Shown here in pieces: positions 20,642-34,257 of a stretch of 64,000 bases of DNA. Origin of the DNA: Antedon mediterranea (lineage: Eukaryota; Echinodermata; Crinoidea; Comatulida; Antedonidae); assembly GCF_964355755.1 (NCBI RefSeq), contig NC_092674.1:12593001-12657000 (forward strand), read 5' to 3'. The notes under the pieces were generated by a model. It saw nothing but the letters and a program-made list of their open reading frames with translations. It made no database searches and was not told the origin of the DNA. The translations under genes and the position numbers were made by a program. The stretch's first letter is position 1, and the number at the start of each line of letters is the position of its first letter.

Positions 20642-22137
20642 CAGTTAATAAGAAACACGTTTTAAACGGCTTGCAACATGAACCAAAGCATCACTGGTCT
20701 CAATGACGATGCAGTACATACAGATAGCGCGCAGTCTGTTCAAACATAACAGCAACTCAACAACTCAGCTACCAATCGGCTATATCGATTTCTGATATAA
20801 TTTTATATACTGATTTTACAATTTTCCCTGCAAAATACCTCGATGATGTTTTAATATGCTGGACTTTTTTTTTGCAGTATAATTTCATTTTGTTTAAACT
20901 ACAGGCGTTGCCCGTGAAAAAAAACCCCTGCCGATGAAATTAGAAATGTTGTTTTAAAACTTTCTATAATATCTGCCTAAGAGAGAAATTTGAACAATGG
21001 AATAGAACATGAACTCAGTACTTTTGGATTTTAACCCACGAAGCCTCAACCTTTGCAATCGAACATTTTACCGGCACAAACGAAGCAAATTGAAAAAGTC
21101 AACATGTTGCTGATCTGGTAGATACCATTGACATGTTAGCGAAACAATACGCCATGTGTCTTAGAAAAGATAGTATTAAGGTTTTTTTTATTTTCTGATG
21201 TCATCGGTAGACTTTTAACGGCGGTAAAGTTACTTCCGAGTTCGTTATCACTTTGCGATGTCCGGGTTGCAACTACAAATTCGCTGTAGTCACAATAAAA
21301 CATCTGTACGAAACTCATGCAGCTGTCCCACATGTGAACGTGACATGTACATTGATATACATTTGAGTAAAAATATTCCATATTTCTCTCTTTAAACAAA
21401 CTAAAAAAAATGAACTAATTTATATTAATTATACTGTATATGGTTTGGCTATTTAATATTATTGTAACTCAGACTGTTTAAAACTTAATGAAGAAATAGC
21501 TCATAATGTTTAATATGTTATAAATTGTGTATACACTACGATACGACGTGACGTTATTATTACAGTAGTAGACAATGTATAAATATTATAATGTACCGAT
21601 GATAATCTATATATAAATTATGGTTAATTCTGACAAAGGCGAGCACAATGCAAACACTTCGGTACAAATCTCCCCCTTGGATACCTACCTTATCTCTCCC
21701 AGATGTACCGCGAAACGTAGATTTGATAACATTAGTTTTCACATCGACGCTATTGTTCCATATTTCAATCTTAGGAAGATATTATAAAGGGTTTTATAAG
21801 AAATTTTCTGATTTCAATCAGTAAATTTTAACTCTACGCGCGGTAGAAGTAATTTCCGGGTTCACGGTAAGGTGTTGGTTTCAACCAGGGAGTTGTAAAA
21901 CAACTACCTGTTTCAAGTGCTTGGTGGCGATAGCCATTTTGTGTTTTTGTTTATTTTCGGACCGCGCGTGTGAAGGTATATAATATAATCATCTAATACA
22001 CTTAGGTTAGTGAGTACGTTTAGTTTTACGAATATCAAAAGCATAGTAACCGACCGAAATTGTCCAGGCCAGAATGTCCTTCTAAAACTGTTTACGACCA
22101 GAGTCATTATTATTCCGAGAACCATCGTCTACACTTC
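20642..22137. other. Non-coding stretch inside the 10.3-kb unit
   Basis: 20642-20830 is the second part of repeat family A (CAACTCAACAACTCAGCTAC). From 20830 to 22137 there is AT-rich sequence without a supported gene. Small open frames here have no conserved motif and are broken in the third copy, for example by a deletion near 61323 relative to 21130-21270. Confidence 0.7.
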
Positions 22138-22174
22138 CTAGAGGGGGAGCGAGAGAAGCGAGCTCACCCTCTAG
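22138..22174. mobile_element. 37-bp CTAG-bounded palindrome, copy b
   Basis: CTAGAGGGGGAGC at the left pairs with GAGCTCACCCTCTAG at the right around the core GCGAGAGAAGCGAGC. It has the same length and layout as 11092-11128, but a different flank, so it is a second insertion of the same family. Copies at 32463-32499 and 62621-62657. Confidence 0.6.
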
Positions 22175-22495
22175 TAATTATTATGAATATTTATAAAGAT
22201 TAAACAAGTTATTACCAAGTGTGACACCAGTTGTTACAAAACCTTGGTTAATCTGACTTTCCAATTTCAAGATTAACCTTGACGAGGCAGCGGTGTTCCG
22301 AACCATGTGAGGGGTACAACCGTGCAGTTCTCGACAATTTAGTTGCAACAAAAATGATCTGTAATATGACCCGCGATGTGGTTGCTTCATTTAGGTATGT
22401 TATTACTGACACGCCCTTTAAATTGTAAAATTAAACACTTTTTAAATCACACTTAATTATATAGTAATATTATTATTAATGTGTGTAACACTTAC

Positions 22496-22594
22496 TTTGG
22501 CCTGAAGATCCAATTTAGCACCTTCCTTGAGCAAAATAGTGCAAACATCTGTGTGGCCGTTTTGTGCAGCCAAATGTAAAGGTGACCATCCATC
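22496..22594 (-). CDS. Ankyrin-repeat exon 3 (99 bp, phase 0)
   Basis: Minus-strand ATTTCAG and GTAAGT flank 33 codons: DGWSPLHLAAQNGHTDVCTI, then LLKEGAKLDLQAK. Among these exons it is the closest to the ankyrin consensus (SPLHLAAQNGH). The exact copy is at 32821-32919. The third duplicate ends before this point (homology stops at about 62711), so there is no third copy of this exon. Confidence 0.77.
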
Positions 22595-23089
22595 CTGAAA
22601 TATTACAAACTATGTTATAGTAATTTTTCTCTAAACAAAATATTATAATATTGTCCTGAAATCAATACGATGTGATCAATTAAAAATGACGTTATAGATT
22701 TAGATAATGCTACACTATTAAATTAAATCAAGAGTATCAGCCCTTGATGTTTTCTTGAAGATAATGTATTGTATATGTATACATTTGTCTTTCTTGTATA
22801 ACATTTATTATATAAGTGCTTTATAAATCTATCAAACAAATAAGTGGGGTTTTTTGCCTTAAAAATAAACACTTCATCCGATAGTGCTAACTAGTCTGAG
22901 TGTAAATTATGATAAACTGGCAGTTAGCTAATTAATATCCATACTTCAAATTCTGTTCAGGTAACACATTTTGACTGCTAAATTCTTATCATTCATGGTT
23001 TCATTTTACCGTTACTTGGAGGGGATATGTTTTTTTAAATGTTTTATAAAATCAAATAAAAATCTCAATTCATATTTTTTGCATCATTT
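22595..23089. other. Intron-like non-coding sequence at the end of tandem copy 1
   Basis: Contains the TTGATGTTTTCTTGAAGATA block that follows the ankyrin exons (also at about 7444, 35090 and 53818), then AT-rich sequence to the duplication joint. No gene seen. Confidence 0.7.
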
Positions 23090-23774
23090 GGGCACACTAA
23101 TGTTATAGTGTAGACAGCTTGGAATGTTACGCGTGGCCGTAAAAAAAGCAAAACAAACATTGGAGGGGAGCAAAAACTCGGAAGTCGCAAAATAGTATTA
23201 GTGAAATGCGTAATAACAATGCAGTAATATTTATTAATTCATAAAGTTTATGAAATAATCAAATTAAAATAATTATTACAAAGTGCGACAGACAGTTATT
23301 ACAAAGTGCGACAGCTCGATTACTACAAGTGCGACACAGTACAAACGGGGTTTACAGATAGTAATTATATGCGATGTGTCTTTTTTAAGACAGTACTTAT
23401 CAGGAATGGACCCTATTTGTGTCCTTTCTTGCGTTTCGGGATCATTAATTTGAAAATAATATTAAGTTCTGTGGTGAGATCTTACTTGGAGATTCAGGGC
23501 TTTAAATGACTGCGACTTAAAAACTGTCTTTGATTTATCTTACTTCCCAATGTCAAGATTAACATTGATGAGGCAGCGTTGTTCCGAATTACGTGAGGGG
23601 TACCGTGCAGTTCTCGACAATACAGTCATCCTCACTACAAAGAGGCCTAAGTTGGTTCATTTAGGTATGTTATTACTGATACGCCCTTTAAAAATTGTAA
23701 AATTAGCACTTTGTTTTAATCACACTGAATTATATACTGTAGTACATATTATTATTAATGTTTGTAGCACTTAC

Positions 23775-23873
23775 ATTCTCCTGAAGATCCAAATTAGCAC
23801 CTGCCTTGAGCAAAATAGTGCAAACATCCGTTTGGCCCTTTAGTGCAGCCACATATAAAGGTGACGCTCCATT
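23775..23873 (-). CDS. Ankyrin-repeat exon 2, tandem copy
   Basis: Identical to 13452-13550, with intact splice sites and frame. If transcribed, it adds one more 33-residue repeat between the exons at 32821 and 22496. Confidence 0.72.
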
Positions 23874-24242
23874 CTGAAATATTACAAACATTATGTTATA
23901 GTATTTTTTACTCTAAACAAAGTATTATAATATTGTCCTGCAATCAATACGATGTAATCAATTAAAAATAACGTTATAGATTTAAATAATGGTAATAATA
24001 GAGGGCTAAAATCACGCATTATGGCTTTGCACGATATTTTTTGGCGTTCCAGATAATTGTTTTTTTTATTGTTTACGTGTTTTAATATTATTTATGATTT
24101 TCAGACAAATTTTAAAAGCTTATATGCATGAAAATAGTGTAGTTTTCTCATCTTCTAAATCAAATGTCAACTGTATACGTGAAGCATAATTTTATTGGAT
24201 TGTTATTGTATTGTATTATATTGTTAAAACAATACATTTCAG

Positions 24243-25202
24243 TTCCAACTTATCCTTACATACATAAACTTGGTTCTTAATTGATATGAAAATCCTTATT
24301 GCAGCTTAAAAGAAGCTATACTGGTATTGAGCGCAGTAACATCTGACAAACGGCGGGCTTTGATAACTGCTGTAAAATCAACAGGGGCTAAATTTGAACC
24401 AGAACATTGGGTTAACCCGATATTAATCACGAAAGATGCCCTGGATTATTTATCATCATGTTTTAAATCAGATGTAATTGGAATTCTATAAACCTCAGCT
24501 TCATCCCTATTTCTAGATAAATGCCATTCATACTCATTGAGAGTTGGCTGGTTTATTTAGCAGAAACCAGATATCCTTTAACTTGCATCAGCTTAAACTT
24601 ATTATAGTTTGACCAAAATTATGCAAATATCCCTCCTACTCCCCTTGGGAGTTTTCTGCCGCTAGTTAGACCCCCTCCAAGGCAATTATTGTTATTGATT
24701 ATACGAATTACGTAATTAGTTAGCTTAGCAATGATCTATGCCTCAAAAGCTCGGACGAGTTAGAATTTGAGGCGAAATGTCATAGGTCAAGGTCACAACT
24801 AACAAAAAACTATTTTACTGCCTAGAGACCACAGTTTTTATCCAATTCTCACTAAATTTAGCCACAATGATCAATGATTCATCATATAATTGTGGTTAAA
24901 TTTTGAAGAGTCAGGGTCAAAGATCAAGGTTCACAAAAAACAAAAAAAAAGAAATAAAAAAAAAAATTAAAAAAAAAACCTCGGTGTGACTTAAACCTGC
25001 GACCTCAACTGTGAGAGGCTGGATACATAATCATTACACCAAACTTTCATCCACAACTTTGCAGTGTGTAGTTAGCCTATTTACACTTAGAACTAATAAA
25101 AAAAAATAAAAAATAAATATATATATATATATTTTCCAGAGACATTTTATGTAGGGGAATTTTACAGTAGGCGGAGGTTTGTACTCTCAGAGTACCCTCT
25201 AG
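24243..25202 (+). mobile_element. Helitron-like element, tandem copy
   Basis: Same hairpin and CCTCTAG end (ending 25202) as at 14879. The 5' boundary is equally uncertain. Confidence 0.5.
24979..25045 (-). repeat. tRNA-like SINE head, tandem copy
   Basis: Same A-box-like and B-box-like motifs as at 14656-14722. Confidence 0.43.
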
Positions 25203-25311
25203 TTGGAACTGTTATTTGTAATAGTACAGGCCTAATTTAAATGCAGAAGCTCACAGTAAGTTTACGTCGTTGTACCATTGTTTCCTGATAATTGGAATGT
25301 AATCAGTTTTT

Positions 25312-25368
25312 ATTATAGTGATTTTTGATTTGACAAATTAAATTTGTCAAAACCAGAAATCACTATAA
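25312..25368. repeat. 57-bp imperfect hairpin, tandem copy
   Basis: Same as 14989-15045, pairing unchanged. Confidence 0.7.
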
Positions 25369-25867
25369 TGTATGACTGATGAGTTCAAGTTCAATCTGAA
25401 AACATCACTGATGACACAAATTATAGCTAAACATTAATTATTATTGTCAACATAATCGAGTTAAAGGTATTGCTGTATATGTACGTAAATATCATAGTAT
25501 AGCATACTGACAAAAAACGTTACATAAGGTAATTAGTCTATTTTCGTATACTAAGCGACTTACATTTTCTATACCTGACATAATTATTTGAATTATGTAT
25601 ATCCCAATATATTTGGTTGGTGTCATAATAGGCGATTTTAAACTCTCATAAACATGCAATGAAATCCTCGTTATTGAAAAAAAAATCTATTTATTAATAT
25701 TAATATAATATGTTTTCTCTTTTTACTTGGTTAGATAAAACATGTTACCGAGAAACGGCAAACATTCTAGTTTAAATTCTTTATGTTAAGTACCCACAGA
25801 TTGCACTATTTTCTGTAAGCTTAAATAGGTTTTCTTTTCGTTCATGTGTTGGGAATAGAAAATATTA

Positions 25868-28039
25868 CAGTGGGGGAAAGGCACTTCGCGTTTTGACCGT
25901 TAAATCGTGTAAAATCGACTTACTTCCGCATTGACGATTTTGAAGCGCCACCTATCGTTGAAAACTGAAACCACGATTTTTCGTCGCCTAGCAAATAAGT
26001 GCTGTTTTATTTTAAGCTCTCATGAATATTTATGAACCGCCCAACATTACCTATTATGGTAAAAGCATTTCCTAATAAGTATAATTGGATAACCAATCGG
26101 TTTCCTTCAAAGAAACCAAAGCTAATACAATACATTCGGCGACTGAAGTCGGGACTCGTGAAATTTATAAATGTGGTACGATTTGACTACTGTTTTGTTG
26201 TCCATTTTCTGTCCATAGTCGGAGGTGCATCCCAACAAATTACAAAAATTATAATCAATTGTTTTATCAAGAATAATATTAGTTTAATCGTTTAATCGAG
26301 TATGATATATTTCTATCCTGTTAAAAATTTGTTGGTGTATTCTCAGGCCTCGAAAGGTAGGTACATTTTGTAGCTGTGAGCGTGGTTTCGGCAACGCGAG
26401 ACACGTGTATCAGTATAGGCGATAGCGAGACGTGTGTTGTACTGTGTTGATGCTGATCCGATAATCGTTAAGTTGTACTGATTACGAGTATCATTGGTCC
26501 TGGCCGGCCTAGCCTGGTGATCTGATCCTCCCAAAAATACTTTTTTCAATCAGTATTAATATTATTATTTTTTTTTTCATTTATTATTTGATTTATTAGG
26601 CTCAATAGATGCCTAGCTAGGCTACTACTAGTTGGCCTAGATTATATAAATAATAATACACTAAATACTGTAATTTAAATAATAAAATACAGCCCCCCCC
26701 CCCCCCCCCGTTTTACTTCTTAGGACATCATATAATATTATAATTATATATACAGCCAGACATTAACATTTTTTTTAAATAATATTTATTATTTTTTCTG
26801 ACACTTTCAGGAATCGTTGATGATGCAGAGTTCTTCGTCATTGTGACTTCAAATTGAGAGTGAAATGGATAAAAAGATGACACCGGTACCTACCGACATT
26901 GTCATACCCAAACTATAATTTAATAATTTAAAACAAAATGTTGAATTGCAAATAATATATGTATGTTGCAGAGGATTTAGATGAATTACAATACAAATGT
27001 TTTATGTTGAATGCGAGTTATACTCTGTAAATTATGTTATTGTCATGTGGTAGACCTTAAAAATTGAATATTTATTGTATGCTAGGCCTATATTATATTT
27101 TATTAATACTATTACTGTATTACTATTATTTATATTAACAGTACTACTATAGTTTGTACATGTTTTTACAAAAAAAAAATGAATAAATAATTTGTTATTC
27201 AATCTAATTGCTTATTTGTTCATCGATAACAAAACAATTGTAAGCAAGTATATAACAGTTCTTGTTAGCCGCTTATTTCAGGTCATATTATTAATATTAC
27301 CTAGGCCCGATCACAACGTCACTAAGTGACTTTCCGCCCCTGGAACAATCGTTCGCTAAATAGGGCTAGGCCTCGGACTCGTATAAAAGCTATTATAATA
27401 GTTATGATAAATATTCCTTAACTAAAATGTATATTGTGATAAATAAACAAGTAATAATATACGTTGTATTGGAATGTATTTATTTATATGAATTCTTATA
27501 CGCGGACAATTATAAACATCGCGTATATCGTTCGCTATAAATAAATTCATAAACACGATGACGACGTGTTTACAAAATGGCGGTTTCGCTAGTTTTCGAT
27601 GGAACAAATAGAGATACCTTTAGTTTGAATAGTCGGAGCTGCATCCCAACAACCGAATTTTGTATCTTAATATCGTATTCTGTGGATTATTAATTTTTCT
27701 AACAGGGATTTTAAATTCAGGACTGTTCAATTTTTCTAAATATTTTATTTTAACGATTTTCTAGAGTAGGCTACAATTTCGGAAAAAAGACATTGGTTTA
27801 TTTTGCCGTTAAATTACAGATTATCGTTTTGTTCAAATACATTTAATTTTACATGACAATATATCACAACCATTTATGAATTTATTTCACTAACAATATT
27901 TTTCCGATAATCAGCTAAATTTACAAATATTGTGTTTTTCAAACACCCTAAAATTTAGCAATTTTGAACTAAATTAGAAAAGTAGGGCGCCCTCTCCGAG
28001 TCGAAATTTGACACGATTTGTCGACTGGCTCTCCCACTG
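25868..28039. mobile_element. 2.2-kb TIR transposon, tandem copy
   Basis: Same CAGTGGG ends as 15545-17714. It carries the same left-flank deletion, so that deletion happened before the 10.3-kb duplication. A four-base length difference lies near 26658 (ATACACTAA versus ATAGTAA). Confidence 0.75.
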
Positions 28040-28614
28040 TGTAAAAACAAGTAAAACAGAATAAATTAGCAATTGTCACTGCATACTCATCCTTCAAACT
28101 AGCCGCCATCAAGCAAACACTCAATTCACACTCATTCAGATAAACAAAAAAATGCACTTATTTTCGGATTATTTTTTTCTTACTTAATTTGTGTATTATT
28201 TTATATTAATGTACATCGTTTTTATTTAATATTATGACTCCAATTATATATTGGAAATAAGGATTTGATCGAGTCGACTTTAGATTTGCAAGTAACAGAG
28301 AAGCATTTCTCTTGTCCGTTGTCAGAAGGTTATTGAATCTTTGTTGTTGATTTCTCTAATACCTATATGTAATTAACCGCTTTACGTCAATCTGTGTAGT
28401 AGGTACTAACAATAATATGTATTAGAACTCTAGTAACTGTCCTTTTCTGATATCTATCTTCGACTCAATGTATTTCATTTCTTTCATGAATATGAACAGT
28501 TTATCTTAAATGAAAGTTGAATTGAATTTGAATTGCTTGTTTATTGTATTAACCATTGTCTGTAATTTTAGTATTAATTTCTTTAAAATGAATCTTATGA
28601 GCGTTAGTTTTACA

Positions 28615-28979
28615 GCAACAATAGTACTTTATTTAACATTTTATAATAAAAATAAATTACCTTGGATATGAATAAGTACAACACCGTGTTTGATATTATC
28701 AAGAAGTGATAACAGTAAACAATTGTATGAATATGCTTGATAAATAAATAGACATAGCAGTCAATGAATTATTCAACAATTAGTATAATTGTGTTTGTTT
28801 TAGAATACAATATTGTGTGTATAAATGTACGTGGCGGAGCGTTTATTAGAGGGTGGAGGTTGGATATTCCAAAGATGTTTTATTGGCGAGGGGCGTTTAT
28901 TCAAATATTTGCGGTAGGCCTAATTGGTATAATCAATATATTATTTAGTTTAAATCAAACACCAAGTAATGACAATCAT
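28615..28979 (+). repeat. Repeat family A, 5' part, tandem copy
   Basis: Same as 18290-18654; continues at 30967-31155 beyond the LINE. Confidence 0.73.
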
Positions 28980-30961
28980 TACCCAAAAAGAAAATTAGAA
29001 TATTTAATAATAATAAGCCTTGGCTCACAAAAGATGTAAGAAAGGAATTACTTAAGAAATATATTGCATCCAAAAACAAATGCAACGAGATGGAAAAGAA
29101 AAAGATTCAAAAATGTGTAAATAATAAAATCAAAGCATGTAAAAAAGAATATGAAGAAAAAAATGAGAACAAATTCAAGTGCCGGGACACCCGTCAGGCC
29201 TGGAATGGAGTTAGGAAAATTACAGGTATTAGGAAGAAAAATAATGAAATTGAACACAGTTTTAAACCAAATGATTTTAATATTTTTTATTCTAGATTTG
29301 ATGAAATAAATTTTAAATGTGAAATGACTGCATCTGCTGAACGGTTTAAAAATGAAATGAATGATAAAAGTGCAATAAAAATTGATGTAGATGATGTTAA
29401 GAAATATATGGAAAGGGTAAATGTTAGTAAAGCAAAGGGTCCGGACGGTGTATCAGGGCGTTTGATTAGATCATGTGCCTCTCAGCTTTCACCAATAATA
29501 AGCCAGCTTTTCCAGTGTTCACTGAATACGGGGGTGGTACCTGATCTATGGAAGGTCTCTGAGATTATACCTGTTCCGAAAATGTGTAACCCTAAAATCA
29601 TTAACGACTTCAGACCAGTGGCATTAACATCTATTCTAATGAAGATCCTTTAGAAAATTGTTAGAAGTCAACTAATGTCTGAATGTAGTGATTTTATGGA
29701 TACTAACCAATTTGCATATTAATGTAATATAGGGGTCGATGATGTAATTATAACCTTGTTAGACCTGGTGGTTTCACATTTAGATAAGAAGGGGACCTAT
29801 GCTCGAGGGCTACTCATAGACTTTTCATCGGCATTTAATTTGATGCAGCCTCATATTTTAATGAATAAAATGTCTGAATGGAAGGTTAATACTTACCTTG
29901 CTCTATGGGTTGGTGATTTTCTTACAAATCGGCAACATTATGTTAAAGTTGGTAAATCTATCTCAGAGATTAGAAGGATCAACTCTGGTGCACCCCAGGG
30001 GTGTTGTCTGTCACCAAGTTTATTTACAATATATACTAGTGAATGTCGATCTTCATGTAGCATTGTGTCATATAATCAAAGACGCAGATGACATGGTACT
30101 GATTGGTCTATTGAAAAATGCTGACGATCATGTGTATAAGGCTGAATATGTTAAATTAATGTCATGGTGCAATGACAATTACCTTAAGATTAATTTTAAT
30201 AAAACTAAAGAAATTATATGGGATTTTAGGAAAAAGAAAAGAAAAAGAGTTATCTGATAGTTAATGATCAGACAATTGAACGTGTTCATGAACCAAATAT
30301 CTTGGTACACATATTGATGATCAACTTAGTTTTGAAAAAAATACGGCCGAGATAATTAAGAAAGGTCACCAAAGGTTATATTTCCTAAGAAAGCTAAAGA
30401 AATTAATGTTAGCTGTGGTACTCTAAAATTATTCTATGAAACAGTTATTCAATCAGTACTAGTTATCTCTTTTATTGCTTGGTTCGGTAATTTAAATGAA
30501 ACACACAAGAAAGGTCTCATTAGAATTACTAAGATAGCATCAAATATAATTGGTTGTACGGTTAATGATTTAAAATATCTTTATGAAAAACAGGTCCTAA
30601 GTAAATTAAGTAAAATTTTAGAAGATAAGAAACATCCATTGCATATGATATTTTTTAAGAACAAGTCAGACCGGTTACGGGCTCCTAGAGCTGATACGTC
30701 AAGAAACCGACTGTCTTTTGTACCAAATTCAACTCATATTTTTAACTCAAAGATTGTTAGATCATAATAGCGCACATGCAATATATATTTTAAAGTTTTA
30801 CTGTTGATGGATGTTTTAATTAATGTTTTTAAATTGTAAATTTGTTCTATGTATGATGTAATTATGAATGTTTTACCATATTTTTCTGTCGAGGAAAACA
30901 ATTTTTCCATGTACAATTTAGTATATATGGAACGAATAAAGATTTGATTTGATTTGATTTG
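28980..30961 (+). mobile_element. 5'-truncated Jockey/CR1-like LINE, copy 2
   Basis: Same boundaries and ATCAT target duplication (28975-28979 and 30962-30966) as copy 1. The internal RT remnant has the same TAG stop (end 29653) and DADD box, so these lesions predate the tandem duplication. Confidence 0.85.
29001..30765 (+). pseudogene. LINE ORF2 remnant, copy 2
   Basis: Same RT blocks, stop codon and frameshift as at 18676-20440; no independent lesion was seen. Confidence 0.83.
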
Positions 30962-32462
30962 ATCATCAGTTAATAAGAAACACGTTTTAAACGGCTTGCA
31001 ACATGAACCAAAGCATCACTGGTCTCAATGACGATGCAGTACATACAGATAGCGCGCAGTCTGTTCAAACATAACAGCAACTCAACAACTCAGCTACCAA
31101 TCGGCTATATCGATTTCTGATATAATTTTATATACTGATTTTACAATTTTCCCTGCAAAATACCTCGATGATGTTTTAATATGCTGGACTTTTTTTTTGC
31201 AGTATAATTTCATTTTGTTTAAACTACAGGCGTTGCCCGTGAAAAAAAACCCCTGCCGATGAAATTAGAAATGTTGTTTTAAAACTTTCTATAATATCTG
31301 CCTAAGAGAGAAATTTGAACAATGGAATAGAACATGAACTCAGTACTTTTGGATTTTAACCCACGAAGCCTCAACCTTTGCAATCGAACATTTTACCGGC
31401 ACAAACGAAGCAAATTGAAAAAGTCAACATGTTGCTGATCTGGTAGATACCATTGACATGTTAGCGAAACAATACGCCATGTGTCTTAGAAAAGATAGTA
31501 TTAAGGTTTTTTTTATTTTCTGATGTCATCGGTAGACTTTTAACGGCGGTAAAGTTACTTCCGAGTTCGTTATCACTTTGCGATGTCCGGGTTGCAACTA
31601 CAAATTCGCTGTAGTCACAATAAAACATCTGTACGAAACTCATGCAGCTGTCCCACATGTGAACGTGACATGTACATTGATATACATTTGAGTAAAAATA
31701 TTCCATATTTCTCTCTTTAAACAAACTAAAAAAAATGAACTAATTTATATTAATTATACTGTATATGGTTTGGCTATTTAATATTATTGTAACTCAGACT
31801 GTTTAAAACTTAATGAAGAAATAGCTCATAATGTTTAATATGTTATAAATTGTGTATACACTACGATACGACGTGACGTTATTATTACAGTAGTAGACAA
31901 TGTATAAATATTATAATGTACCGATGATAATCTATATATAAATTATGGTTAATTCTGACAAAGGCGAGCACAATGCAAACACTTCGGTACAAATCTCCCC
32001 CTTGGATACCTACCTTATCTCTCCCAGATGTACCGCGAAACGTAGATTTGATAACATTAGTTTTCACATCGACGCTATTGTTCCATATTTCAATCTTAGG
32101 AAGATATTATAAAGGGTTTTATAAGAAATTTTCTGATTTCAATCAGTAAATTTTAACTCTACGCGCGGTAGAAGTAATTTCCGGGTTCACGGTAAGGTGT
32201 TGGTTTCAACCAGGGAGTTGTAAAACAACTACCTGTTTCAAGTGCTTGGTGGCGATAGCCATTTTGTGTTTTTGTTTATTTTCGGACCGCGCGTGTGAAG
32301 GTATATAATATAATCATCTAATACACTTAGGTTAGTGAGTACGTTTAGTTTTACGAATATCAAAAGCATAGTAACCGACCGAAATTGTCCAGGCCAGAAT
32401 GTCCTTCTAAAACTGTTTACGACCAGAGTCATTATTATTCCGAGAACCATCGTCTACACTTC

Positions 32463-32499
32463 CTAGAGGGGGAGCGAGAGAAGCGAGCTCACCCTCTAG
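32463..32499. mobile_element. 37-bp CTAG-bounded palindrome, copy b, tandem copy
   Basis: Identical to 22138-22174. Confidence 0.6.
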
Positions 32500-32820
32500 T
32501 AATTATTATGAATATTTATAAAGATTAAACAAGTTATTACCAAGTGTGACACCAGTTGTTACAAAACCTTGGTTAATCTGACTTTCCAATTTCAAGATTA
32601 ACCTTGACGAGGCAGCGGTGTTCCGAACCATGTGAGGGGTACAACCGTGCAGTTCTCGACAATTTAGTTGCAACAAAAATGATCTGTAATATGACCCGCG
32701 ATGTGGTTGCTTCATTTAGGTATGTTATTACTGACACGCCCTTTAAATTGTAAAATTAAACACTTTTTAAATCACACTTAATTATATAGTAATATTATTA
32801 TTAATGTGTGTAACACTTAC

Positions 32821-32919
32821 TTTGGCCTGAAGATCCAATTTAGCACCTTCCTTGAGCAAAATAGTGCAAACATCTGTGTGGCCGTTTTGTGCAGCCAAAT
32901 GTAAAGGTGACCATCCATC
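32821..32919 (-). CDS. Ankyrin-repeat exon 3, tandem copy
   Basis: Identical to 22496-22594, with GTAAGT donor and CAG acceptor intact. Also the diverged partner of the exon at 34840-34938 within the older 2-kb duplication. Confidence 0.74.
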
Positions 32920-33414
32920 CTGAAATATTACAAACTATGTTATAGTAATTTTTCTCTAAACAAAATATTATAATATTGTCCTGAAATCAATACGATGTGA
33001 TCAATTAAAAATGACGTTATAGATTTAGATAATGCTACACTATTAAATTAAATCAAGAGTATCAGCCCTTGATGTTTTCTTGAAGATAATGTATTGTATA
33101 TGTATACATTTGTCTTTCTTGTATAACATTTATTATATAAGTGCTTTATAAATCTATCAAACAAATAAGTGGGGTTTTTTGCCTTAAAAATAAACACTTC
33201 ATCCGATAGTGCTAACTAGTCTGAGTGTAAATTATGATAAACTGGCAGTTAGCTAATTAATATCCATACTTCAAATTCTGTTCAGGTAACACATTTTGAC
33301 TGCTAAATTCTTATCATTCATGGTTTCATTTTACCGTTACTTGGAGGGGATATGTTTTTTTAAATGTTTTATAAAATCAAATAAAAATCTCAATTCATAT
33401 TTTTTGTATCATTT

Positions 33415-34195
33415 TGCATAAAATACAGTGTTGCTCTACAGTACCATCCAAAAACAGAAAACTGAAAAAAAAACACGAAATATCATTCTCTAACATTCAG
33501 TGCCCTAAAGGCATATGGTAATGATTACAGAATCTATTACGAGAGGTGATGGACCTTTTCTTTGAACGTCAAAATAGTGCATTGGATAGGTTGGGTCCTC
33601 AGTAAAGTATCTTATAAAAATGAATACTGTAGTCCTATACGTGATGCATAACTAACAATACGTTCCAGCTAATTCCTACATGTGGTCTTGGTAAACTATA
33701 AAACAAGGAATAATGAGAATACTTTCAATGACAGATTTATAAAAAAAGATGTACAGTATGCATAATGTGACTTGTTTTATTGTTAAATAACTATGTAACT
33801 ATGCATTTTTTGATAGGGATGTAATGGGATAAAACGATCAGCATTACATTCCCTTTCCGATGGATGGATGGTTCAGTGTGGAATGTCGGCCATTTTAAAA
33901 TACAAATGGCACCTAACTCTTTTGAATTCAGCAACTCAAGAATAACAAAGTTAGCCAATAAAATCTATTTTGGCACACATATCGAGCTGGAGCTAGTTTT
34001 CCTTACATATATGTGACTGTATTATACCGTATCATAATGTAGTATATTTTAAATTTTGACATGACATAATAAACATTGAAAGTTCTTTCTAACATATTTT
34101 TTCTCGGGGTACGCGCCGCCGTCTTCTTTATATCTTGACATAGATTGTATATTGTTTTCAATAAGCCGTGCGGAGGATTCAGGTAATGTCTCTTA
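33415..34195. other. Non-coding sequence beyond the tandem copies
   Basis: No supported gene. It aligns piecewise with 35330-36370, including CATTGAAAGTTCTTTCTAAC and TGCGGAGGATTCAGGTAAT. Confidence 0.7.
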
Positions 34196-34247
34196 GTATT
34201 AACAGGGAAGAGTTAAATTACGTAAATTAACTCTTCCCTGGTATTAA
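34196..34247. mobile_element. 38-bp hAT-like mini-insertion with target duplication
   Basis: CAGGGAAGAGTTAA (34203-34216) and its perfect inverse TTAACTCTTCCCTG (34227-34240) enclose a 10-base loop. GTATTAA lies on both sides (34196-34202 and 34241-34247); at eight bases the flanks are AGTATTAA and GGTATTAA. CAGGG ends and an 8-bp duplication fit the hAT superfamily. The related site near 36390-36400 has no such palindrome. Confidence 0.75.
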
Positions 34248-34257
34248 AGGCTAACAC

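Larger units (their letters stand above)
12767..23089. repeat. 10.3-kb tandem duplication, copy 1
   Basis: The segment repeats almost base for base at 23090-33414 (offset 10,323 rising to 10,325). Differences seen are few, for example an ACAC insertion near 26658, a G/A change at 15142 versus 25465, and a longer poly-C run. The junction at 23087-23092 shows a short shared ATTTG, which fits microhomology-mediated duplication. Either a very recent event or an assembly duplicate. Confidence 0.93.
23090..33414. repeat. 10.3-kb tandem duplication, copy 2
   Basis: Near-identical to 12767-23089 over its full length. At its right end the sequence leaves the repeat at GTATCATTTT, whereas copy 1 at that point re-enters the start of copy 2. 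All features inside copy 1 recur here at an offset of 10,323 to 10,325. Confidence 0.93.
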
